Assembly (NCBI GenBank): GCA_964579365.1
Contig: CAZOFW010000003.1
Coordinates: 1 to 28,438, forward strand
Direction of reading: 5' to 3'
DNA length: 28,438 bases
DNA from: JAKPKF01 sp964579365
GTDB taxonomy: Bacteria; Patescibacteriota; Dojkabacteria; SC72
The notes under the pieces are model-generated. The model was not told where the DNA came from. It made no database searches and was given only the letters and a program-made list of their open reading frames with translations. The position numbers and the translations under genes are program-made. Positions 14,709 to 21,326 of the stretch are shown one piece after another (within the stretch, counting starts at the first letter, position 1; every line of letters starts with the position of its first letter).

Positions 14709-16037
14709 TTATTTGTTGGTTTGTGCAAGTTGATCATTTATATCATCCTGTGCATTTTTTAATGCGGCAGAAGGATCTTGCCCATCTTCAACAACTGAAG
14801 TAATTAATTGATTTAATGTTTCTTTTACAACAGTCTCATCACCCATTTGCCAGGACTTCATGTATGGAGCCATCTCTGCAATTGCTGTTAGGTACGAATT
14901 CCCGGACATACTGCTGTTTAATTCTACAAGAGAGTATGGTTCTCCAAAGGCTCTTGTTTTAGATTCATTAGAGAACTTTGTCATCATTGTTTCTTTCTGT
15001 GCCAGGAAATTTATGAAATCCCACGCTACATCCGCATTCTCAGACGATTTGTTTACTGCTTCTGCCCAGTAGGTTGAATAATATACTTTTTGCTGGTTGG
15101 CACCTAGTTGAGGTAAGGTTGCCATTCCAAACTCAATGGTAGGAGATGAAAGTATGACATCAAATGCTCTCCATGATGGTGCTATCATCATTCCCAATTT
15201 ACCAGAGTAGAACATTTCTAAGTCATATCTTAGGTCAGAAGACCATACTGCCTGTTTCCCTGTGGCGAATCCAGTATATGTATTTAGAACACTCTCAACT
15301 TTTGTTGTGTTTAAGGTAACATTTGTTCTTGTTGAATCTATGAGCTCAACACCCTCTTGAAGAAGAAGGAAGGAGAAAATCTCAGATGCATGGAGGATAT
15401 TCCTTGAAGTTCCTATTGCTAATCCAGCCTGTGTTATTTTCCCAGAAGAATCTTTCTTTGTTAATTTGTGTGCTAAATCTATGAGAGAGTCCCAGTCAGC
15501 AGGTGGTTCTGAGAATCCAGCATTTACAAGTAACTGTTTGTTGTAAAAGAGTACAAGTCCATCGACCTCAAGAGGAATTGCATACAACTTACCATCTTTA
15601 GCAGTAAAATCACTTAGTGCAGTTGGATAAAAGGTCTGGGAATATGTTTCTCTACTCATTGTTTTCTCTGGAAGAGGAGAAAGATATGTGTAGTATTTAG
15701 GAACCCAGGTATTGTGTATTCTAAAAATATCTGGAGCTGGTTCTGTAGATGTAGAAGCCTGTTGTAACCTTGCAAAGAGTCGGTTTTCATAATTAGATGA
15801 AGTTTGTTGAGAGTAAAGAATATTTACCCCCTGATGTGTGGATTCGTATTCATCAATGAGTGGTTGCATTACAGAAGATGGTTCCCACAAACCCCAGTAA
15901 ACTAGCTCTACATTTTTTACATTGTCATTGTTATCATTTTTAATCTTTGTGAGAAGAAGAAATGTTCCTACTCCAGCCAAAAGCAAAAAAAGTACAATCG
16001 CGATGATTATTATGAATTTTTTATTCTTAAGTTCCAT
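14709..16037 (-). CDS. Membrane-anchored extracellular solute-binding protein (sugar ABC type, orphan)
   Basis: The 442-residue product belongs to solute-binding family 1, which delivers sugars to ABC permeases. It starts with a long hydrophobic helix (~8-29) with no lipobox Cys, so it is tethered by the helix. Typical features follow: VELVYWGLWEPS (43-54), LIDEYESTHQGVNILY, PDIFRIH, GKLYAIPLEVDGLVLFYNKQLL and WDSLIDLAHKLT. Near the end come GKLGMMIAPSWRAF and AWDFINFLAQKETM. No permease or ATPase gene is in the window, so it may serve a distant transporter or act as a sensor or scavenging receptor. It sits 15 bases after the sortase gene and 16 bases before the Ig-like surface protein, suggesting one operon. 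Confidence 0.92.
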   Translation of the reverse strand: MELKNKKFIIIIAIVLFLLLAGVGTFLLLTKIKNDNNDNVKNVELVYWGLWEPSSVMQPLIDEYESTHQGVNILYSQQTSSNYENRLFARLQQASTSTEPAPDIFRIHNTWVPKYYTYLSPLPEKTMSRETYSQTFYPTALSDFTAKDGKLYAIPLEVDGLVLFYNKQLLVNAGFSEPPADWDSLIDLAHKLTKKDSSGKITQAGLAIGTSRNILHASEIFSFLLLQEGVELIDSTRTNVTLNTTKVESVLNTYTGFATGKQAVWSSDLRYDLEMFYSGKLGMMIAPSWRAFDVILSSPTIEFGMATLPQLGANQQKVYYSTYWAEAVNKSSENADVAWDFINFLAQKETMMTKFSNESKTRAFGEPYSLVELNSSMSGNSYLTAIAEMAPYMKSWQMGDETVVKETLNQLITSVVEDGQDPSAALKNAQDDINDQLAQTNK

Positions 16038-16052
16038 ATATACTCAATTAAA

Positions 16053-16850
16053 CTATATTTCTCTCTCTGCTACAACAACCAACCTTTTTGTTCCTATACC
16101 CAAGGGCCAACATGTCATAAGGGTTACAGTTTCTTTGTTATTTTGTGTGATTAATATACTAAAATCATCAGGAGCAACTATTTTTTTACTTCGTACAACA
16201 TACTTAAGAGTTTCTTTCTCTTTTGTAATTAGTACATCTTGTCCAATATCGATACTGTTTAATCGAGAAAATATAGTCTCTGGTAAGTTCTTGTGATTTC
16301 TGAAGAATGAATCTACAGCACTATGTCCATAGATGAATGAATTTCCACCATCTCCTGGGAGTGGGGTTCCTCTGAAGTGTGCAACTCCATACTTCAAATA
16401 TGCATTGTAAATTTTCTCATCACTACTCTCCACGTTTGATGATATTTTGATATCTTTAATTCCGATGCTGGAGATAGATATAGACATATCTTTTTTGTAT
16501 TCTGTGTCAACTTTAATCTCTTTTTGAGAACCGGATTTTGGATCGTATGAATACTGGCTCGCTATCTCAATATCTCCAATCTGCTCTGCAAGATTAGCAA
16601 AGTAGCTTTTTCCAGGATCGTAGTAAGCAAATTGTTCTTCAATATACTGCTTGTATGAATCAGGGACTGGTTTCATTTGTAATTCTGTCCTAACTCTTTC
16701 GATCAATCCATCAAAAAAAGACCCTGTCAGAGGGATTACTTGAGTACTGATGATTACTAGACCAACAAAGGCCAGTATGCCAGATATCCATAGTCGAACA
16801 TTTTTGGTTTTCTTTTCATCCTTTGTGGGAACATTCCATTCGTTTGTCAT
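16053..16850 (-). CDS. Sortase-family transpeptidase (class D/E-like)
   Basis: Sortases cleave LPXTG-like signals and join proteins to the cell wall or to each other. The 265-residue protein has one helix at ~20-40, a linker, then the sortase barrel. Catalytic residues are visible: His176 in NSFIYGHSA, Cys247 in VTLMTCWPLG and Arg256 in TKRLVVVAE; HFRGTPLPGDGGN precedes the His. The TL-x-TC motif suggests class D or E. It is first in a run with the binding protein and Ig-like surface protein. A candidate substrate, IPQTG, occurs in the 598-residue protein at 4621-6417. The gene faces dnaJ divergently across 89 bases. Confidence 0.93.
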   Translation of the reverse strand: MTNEWNVPTKDEKKTKNVRLWISGILAFVGLVIISTQVIPLTGSFFDGLIERVRTELQMKPVPDSYKQYIEEQFAYYDPGKSYFANLAEQIGDIEIASQYSYDPKSGSQKEIKVDTEYKKDMSISISSIGIKDIKISSNVESSDEKIYNAYLKYGVAHFRGTPLPGDGGNSFIYGHSAVDSFFRNHKNLPETIFSRLNSIDIGQDVLITKEKETLKYVVRSKKIVAPDDFSILITQNNKETVTLMTCWPLGIGTKRLVVVAEREI

Positions 16851-16922
16851 AGCATTTGATATTACCAGATTTAAGGATTTATTTTAATGCGTCACTTATC
16901 TCTGGCATATAATTATATTGTC

Positions 16923-16939
16923 TGCTAAAATCTTTGGTT
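16923..16939 (+). promoter_or_regulatory. Putative extended -10 promoter for dnaJ
   Basis: TGCTAAAAT (hexamer 16926-16931) is followed by eight bases and ATG 16940. A second AT-rich TATAAT lies near 16910. No CIRCE-type TTAGCACTC repeat is seen, so heat-shock control by HrcA is not supported. Confidence 0.4.
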
Positions 16940-18013
16940 ATGGAAAAAAGAGATTATTATGAAGTTCTTGGGGTAGAAAAGAAGGCTACACAAGAAGAAC
17001 TTAAAAAAGCATACAGAAAATTGGTTAAGAAATATCATCCTGATGTAAACAAGGATTCTGATGCTGAAGAAAATTTTAGAGAAGTACAAGAGGCATATGA
17101 AGTACTTTCTGACGAATCAAAGAGATCTGCATATGATCAATATGGTCATGCTGGTACAGCTGGTTTTAATCCTGGTTCCACAAATGGTTATGATTATGGT
17201 GGTGCCCCTTTTGATATGGGTGACATTTTCAATTCGTTTTTTGGTGGTAATGATTTTGGATTCAATTTCTCAGGCTTTAATAATCAATCTAGAGTAGATA
17301 AAGGTGCAGATATCAGATACCGAGTAAGGCTCCGTTTCGATGAAGCAATGAGAGGTGGTGAGTATGAGATTAAGATAACAAGGGATGTTGAGTGTGAGAC
17401 TTGTAGTGGAAGTGGTAGCGCAGACGGAAAGACAGAGAAGTGTTCTGTATGTGGTGGAAGTGGTCAAGAAAGGAAGGTAAGGGCAACAATACTTGGGCAA
17501 ATTGCAGTTATGTCTGTGTGTTCAAGGTGTCATGGTACTGGTAAAGATATTAAGAATCCATGTAAATCTTGTAGAGGAAGTGGAGTTAAATCCAAGCAGG
17601 AGAGTATCAAGATAAAGATTCCTGCAGGTGCATATGATGGAATGATTCTGAAGTTTGGAAATGGTGGAAATGTTGGCAGAGATGGCGTTGGAGATCTATA
17701 TGTGGAAATAGAAGTTGAACCATCCGAAAAGTTCGAAAGAAGAGGAAATGACATATATTCGGAAGAAAGTATTCCTGTTCACAGAGCAGTACTAGGTGGA
17801 GATATTCTAGTAGATACAATCATAGGAGAGGTAAAATTGAAGATTCCTAAAGGTACTCAATCAGGAACGATATTTAGGATTAAAGAAAAGGGTTGTGTGG
17901 TTTTAGATTCAGAAAATAAAAGAGGTGACCATTATGTTAGAATAGTAGTAGATATACCATCAAGATTGTCTGGGGAAGAGAAGGAACTTTGGGATAAACT
18001 ATCCAAATTGTAG
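16940..18013 (+). CDS. dnaJ: Chaperone protein DnaJ (type I Hsp40)
   Basis: DnaJ delivers unfolded clients to DnaK and stimulates its ATPase. I chose ATG 16940 (357 residues, MEKRDYYEVLGVEKKA), the family start, over an upstream in-frame TTG at 16934. Domains run in order. The J domain comes first, with HPD at residues 33-35. A Gly/Phe-rich region (~70-115) follows. Four zinc-binding repeats are all intact: CETCSGSG, CSVCGGSG, CSRCHGTG and CKSCRGSG. The C-terminal substrate domains end with DLYVEIEVEP and GTIFRIKEKG. dnaK and grpE are absent from the window. The nusA promoter begins 2 bases after its stop, so its terminator lies in the nusA leader. Confidence 0.97.
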   Translation: MEKRDYYEVLGVEKKATQEELKKAYRKLVKKYHPDVNKDSDAEENFREVQEAYEVLSDESKRSAYDQYGHAGTAGFNPGSTNGYDYGGAPFDMGDIFNSFFGGNDFGFNFSGFNNQSRVDKGADIRYRVRLRFDEAMRGGEYEIKITRDVECETCSGSGSADGKTEKCSVCGGSGQERKVRATILGQIAVMSVCSRCHGTGKDIKNPCKSCRGSGVKSKQESIKIKIPAGAYDGMILKFGNGGNVGRDGVGDLYVEIEVEPSEKFERRGNDIYSEESIPVHRAVLGGDILVDTIIGEVKLKIPKGTQSGTIFRIKEKGCVVLDSENKRGDHYVRIVVDIPSRLSGEEKELWDKLSKL

Positions 18014-18015
18014 AT

Positions 18016-18044
18016 TTGGTTTTGGCTAAGGAATGTGTTATACT
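18016..18044 (+). promoter_or_regulatory. Promoter for nusA-infB
   Basis: TTGGTT (18016-18021), a 17-base spacer and TATACT (18039-18044), preceded by TG to form an extended -10 (TGTTATACT). The predicted start near 18050-18052 gives a leader of about 80 bases containing the hairpin at 18068-18092. Confidence 0.75.
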
Positions 18045-18067
18045 GAACCTGAAAGTTATACAAAGAG

Positions 18068-18096
18068 AAGGTGGGATGGAAATTCTCACCTTTTTT
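18068..18096 (+). terminator. Rho-independent terminator between dnaJ and nusA, inside the nusA leader
   Basis: AAGGTGGGA (18068-18076) pairs with TCTCACCTT (18084-18092), nine pairs with one G-U, around a 7-base loop, followed by six T. It lies downstream of the nusA promoter, so it ends dnaJ readthrough and may also attenuate nusA. Confidence 0.85.
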
Positions 18097-18132
18097 ATTA
18101 AACAAGCATATTAATTTTAATATATTTTAACT

Positions 18133-19308
18133 ATGGCAATGACATCAGAATTTGTTGCTGCAATAAATCAAATATCTGCAGAAAGAGGAATAGAAAAAGA
18201 AGACATATTTTTGGCTTTGGAATCAGCTATTCTTGTTGCATACAAAAAAGAGAAATATTTTGATCTTTCCCTTTCAGAAGATGAAAAGGAAGAACTAGGA
18301 GATAATCTCTCTGTTGAATTGGATAGAGAAACAGGAGAGTTTAAACTCATAGCAACAAAAGAAGTTGTAGAGAAGGTTAAAGATGATAATAAAGAGATCT
18401 CTGTATCTGAGGCAGAAATGATTTCTCCAAGTGTTGAAGCTGGAGATTCTGTGCAGATAGAGATGCCTTCTGAGGATCTTGGAAGAATTGCTGCTCAAAC
18501 AGCAAAACAAGTTATACTTCAGAAAATAAGAGAGTCTGAGAAAGATGCTGTTTTGGGTGAGTTTAGTGACAAGGTTGGAGAGGTCTTCACAGCTCTTATG
18601 CAGAGAATGCAAAAAGGTCAGGTTATATTCGAAATAGGAAAAGCAACTGCAGTTATGCCCCAGGAGGAACAAATTTCAAATGAATTCTACAGATTAGGAG
18701 ATAGGTACAAAGTACTTTTGAAAAGTATAGATGAAGGGGACATGATTGTTTCAAGAGCAGATCCAGATTTCTTAATCGAACTGTTCAAATTAGAAGTACC
18801 AGAGATAGAATCTGGAGTTGTAGAAATAAAGGCAGTAGCAAGAGAAGCAGGCTCTAGAAGTAAAATAGCAGTAGTTTCCCATCAAGAAGGTGTAGACCCA
18901 ATAGGTTCATGTGTAGGTCAAAGAGGTATTCGTATTGCTAATGTTATGAATGAAATAGGTGAGGAAAAGATAGATATCATAGAGTGGGACGAGGAACCAG
19001 AGAGATTTGTTGCAAATGCACTAAGTCCAGCAAAGATTGAGAATGTAAAGATTAAGGAAGATACCGCTACTGTAAAAGTAGATGATGAACAGCTATCTTT
19101 GGCTATCGGTAGAGAAGGTCAGAATGTAAGATTGGCATGGAAAGTAACAGGTATCAAGATTGACATTGTCGGTTCTTCAGGAAAAGCTCCTGTGAAGAAA
19201 GAAAAAGGAGAGAAAGTTGAAGAAGAAAAAACAGAAGAGAAGGAAGTTAAGGAGAAAGTTAAAAAAGTAAAAAAAGAGAAAAAAGCTAAAAAAGAAGTTA
19301 AGGAATAA
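18133..19308 (+). CDS. nusA: Transcription termination/antitermination factor NusA
   Basis: NusA binds RNA polymerase and modulates pausing and termination. The 391-residue product has the RNAP-binding N-terminal domain (~1-130; ALESAILVAYKKEK at ~26-39, RIAAQTAKQVILQKIRESE at ~116-134). The S1 domain is at ~137-205 (FEIGKATAVMPQEEQI). KH1 has GSCVGQRGIRI and KH2 has LAIGREGQNVRLAWK. A ~35-residue Lys/Glu tail ends the protein; acidic repeats of the E. coli type are absent. The ATG at 18133 is followed by another Met two codons later; either could be used. infB starts 18 bases after the stop, the usual nusA-infB order. A leader terminator could allow autoregulation. Confidence 0.96.
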   Translation: MAMTSEFVAAINQISAERGIEKEDIFLALESAILVAYKKEKYFDLSLSEDEKEELGDNLSVELDRETGEFKLIATKEVVEKVKDDNKEISVSEAEMISPSVEAGDSVQIEMPSEDLGRIAAQTAKQVILQKIRESEKDAVLGEFSDKVGEVFTALMQRMQKGQVIFEIGKATAVMPQEEQISNEFYRLGDRYKVLLKSIDEGDMIVSRADPDFLIELFKLEVPEIESGVVEIKAVAREAGSRSKIAVVSHQEGVDPIGSCVGQRGIRIANVMNEIGEEKIDIIEWDEEPERFVANALSPAKIENVKIKEDTATVKVDDEQLSLAIGREGQNVRLAWKVTGIKIDIVGSSGKAPVKKEKGEKVEEEKTEEKEVKEKVKKVKKEKKAKKEVKE

Positions 19309-19326
19309 GATTATGAAAGGGTTTGT

Positions 19327-20870
19327 ATGTCTAAGAAAGTTACAAATAAAATTGAAGAGTGTGAGAGAGTTCCAATTGTAACAATTCTTGGGCATGTTGA
19401 TCATGGTAAAACTTCTATACTAGACAAGATTAGAGAAACAGACGTGCAGGGATGTGAAGTTGGTGNNNNNNNNNNAAGGTTTCTTTGTTTACAATTAAAA
19501 CTAAGGGAGACAAACAGATAACCTTTGTAGATACTCCAGGACACGAAGCTTTTGACTTGATGAGATCCAGAGGTGGAAGTATTGCAGACATTGTTCTTCT
19601 AGTTGTTGCAGCTGATGATGGTGTTAAACCTCAAACAAAAGAATCCATTGATATTATAAATAGATCCTCTGCCAAACCAATTGTTGTCATAAATAAATGT
19701 GACCTTCCAGATCTCAATTTGGCAAAAGTAAAAAGAGACATTGTTAGTAACGGTCTTCAAATTGAAGAACTTGGTGGAAATGTTCCCACAATCGAAGTCT
19801 CTGCAAAAACAGGAAAAGGTCTAGATGAATTGTTAGATTTGATTCTCTTAGTTTCCGAAGTAGATGGATTACAAGATAGAGGAGAGTTACCAGCTGGAGT
19901 TGTTGGACGAGCTTTTGTTTTGGAATCTGTTAAAGACCGTTCAAAAGGAAATATGTCTTCCCTAGCCTTGATACAGGGACATATCTGTCCAGGAGAATGG
20001 TTTGGATACAAAGTAAATAATGAGTTTAAAATTGAGAAAGTAAAAGGAATCATAACGGAAGAGAATGAGAACGTATGTATCCTTAATTGTGGTTGTGGAG
20101 GAAAGGTCTTGGGCGTCTCAAATCTCCTAGAGCTTGGTACTGAAATTTTCATATTAGAAAAAAATGATACAAAAATATTAGAAACTCTTTACAAGCAAGA
20201 AGCAAACTTAGCTGAAGAAGAGGAATTTACAATGGAGAACTTCTTCGAAGAGAATAAAGTAGATCCAAGTAAGAAATTAAATGTAATTATTAAGAGTTCC
20301 TCCGAAGGTTCCCTAGAAGCAATAAAAAAATCAGTTCTAAAGATTGAAGAAGATGGCTACAGTGTAAACATATTGATAGATGGTGTCGGGAATATCTCCA
20401 TGAGCGATGTTGAAAGAGCAATGATCTCAAAAGCCATAATCTTAGGATTTGAAGTTGGCATAGAAGCAGGTGTAGAAGACTTGGCGAAGAAGAACAAGGT
20501 CTTGGTTAGAACATATGACATAATCTACAAATTAATCGACGAAATTTCAGAAGCAGTTACCATGATGTCTCTTCCAGAAAGCACTGAAGAAGAGATTGGA
20601 AGTGCTACCATTAAGACAATATTTGTTCTTACTAACGGAACAAAGGTACTTGGTAGTAGGGTGAATGAAGGAATTATGAAGAGAGATTCGAAAATAGATA
20701 TTGTAAGAAAAGATGAAATAGTAGCAGAGGGAAAAATTAAATCTCTAAGAATTAACAAAGATATTGTAAATGAAGTTAAGAGTGGATCAGATTGTGGAAT
20801 TCAACTAGAAAAGGATGTGGATGTAAAAGAGGGAGATGAAGTGCATTGTTACAAAACTGTTAGACAGTAG
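19327..20870 (+). CDS. infB: Translation initiation factor IF-2, short form, interrupted by an assembly gap
   Basis: IF-2 brings initiator tRNA to the 30S subunit. The G domain starts almost at once: GHVDHGKT (G1) by residue ~21-28, DTPGHEAFDLMRSRGG (G3), NKCDLP (G4) and SAKTGKG (G5), then domains II-IV ending KEGDEVHCYKTV. There is no N-terminal IF2-N extension, giving ~515 residues against 700-900 in many bacteria. Ten Ns at 19466-19475 replace the start of switch I (G-ITQ expected after EVG). The reading frame differs by one base across them. The break is therefore an assembly placeholder, not a frameshift mutation. AAAGG lies about 7 bases before the ATG, a weak Shine-Dalgarno. Confidence 0.95.
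19466..19475. other. Assembly gap (10 N) inside infB
   Basis: A run of ten N interrupts the IF-2 G domain between EVG and KVSLFTIKTK. Restoring the frame needs a missing length of 2 modulo 3. Eleven bases, coding the rest of a Gly plus Ile-Thr-Gln, would fit the conserved GGITQ motif. Confidence 0.95.
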
Positions 20871-20876
20871 TACTTC

Positions 20877-20905
20877 TTGACAGATGACCTATAAAATTAT
20901 ACAAT
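20877..20905 (+). promoter_or_regulatory. Consensus promoter for rpsO(-pnp)
   Basis: Perfect TTGACA (20877-20882), a 17-base spacer and TACAAT (20900-20905), starting 6 bases after the infB stop. The predicted start is near 20912, giving a ~67-base leader. Confidence 0.88.
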
Positions 20906-20913
20906 GACCCTTG

Positions 20914-20947
20914 TTTCCGATTTCGGAAATTCTCTATTGTAAATAGA
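20914..20947 (+). promoter_or_regulatory. Two-hairpin rpsO leader
   Basis: TTTCCGA/TCGGAAA (20914-20920 with 20923-20929) is followed by TCTATT/AATAGA (20933-20938 with 20942-20947). Both lie between the promoter and the S15 start, a typical place for S15 autoregulation; the binding is inferred, not shown. Confidence 0.5.
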
Positions 20948-20978
20948 AAAAGATAATGATACTCTATATTTAACCAGT

Positions 20979-21242
20979 ATGTCATTAGAAAAACAAGAAA
21001 AACTAGATGTTGTGAGTAAGTATGCCCTCCACGAGGGTGATACTGGTTCACCTGAAGTTCAGATAGCATTGCTATCTTTACAGATAGAGAAATTGAGTGA
21101 ACATCTCAAAGGACATAAGAAAGATAATCACTCTAGAAAAGGATTACTTCAAATGGTCGGTAAGAGAAGAAGACTGATTGAGTATCTTAAGAGTAACGAA
21201 CTTGATAGATATACCGAATTAGCTAAGAAGCTAAAAATATAG
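20979..21242 (+). CDS. rpsO: 30S ribosomal protein S15
   Basis: S15 binds the 16S rRNA central domain and helps form intersubunit bridges. The 87-residue product has the standard length and motifs: DTGSPEVQIALLSLQIEKLSEHL (split around residues 24-46) and HKKDNHSRKGLLQMVGKRRRLIEYL (about 47-71). The conserved residues for rRNA three-way-junction binding (T, G, Q and the H-x-K-D-x-x-S-R segment) are present. It lies behind a consensus promoter with a structured leader and is followed by pnp after 84 bases, the classical rpsO-pnp pairing. No Shine-Dalgarno is evident before the ATG. Confidence 0.97.
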   Translation: MSLEKQEKLDVVSKYALHEGDTGSPEVQIALLSLQIEKLSEHLKGHKKDNHSRKGLLQMVGKRRRLIEYLKSNELDRYTELAKKLKI

Positions 21243-21274
21243 CCTCTTTCTTTGTAAAAACTTTCAATTTATAC

Positions 21275-21305
21275 TATAACCGTAGTTATACTTTTGTAGT
21301 ATTAC
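21275..21305 (+). promoter_or_regulatory. Overlapping hairpins in the rpsO-pnp intergenic region
   Basis: TATAAC-CGTA-GTTATA (21275-21290) and GTTATACT-TTTGT-AGTATTAC (21285-21305, one mismatch) share GTTATA and so exclude each other. A T-rich stretch, ATAATTTTTT, follows. Possible attenuator or RNA-processing site ahead of pnp; stems are AT-rich and weak. Confidence 0.35.
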
Positions 21306-21326
21306 ATAATTTTTTAATTAATATAC

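Noticed and set aside
14693..14737. The upstream ATG of the Ig-like surface protein
   Set aside because: It overlaps the binding-protein gene by 29 bases and adds a polar 15-residue stretch before a normal basic signal-anchor start.
16851..16939. CIRCE-type heat-shock operator before dnaJ
   Set aside because: No TTAGCACTC-N9-GAGTGCTAA-like repeat is present.
18045..18132. T-box riboswitch in the nusA leader
   Set aside because: There is no T-box antiterminator consensus or specifier stem; only a simple terminator hairpin, and the downstream gene is not a synthetase.
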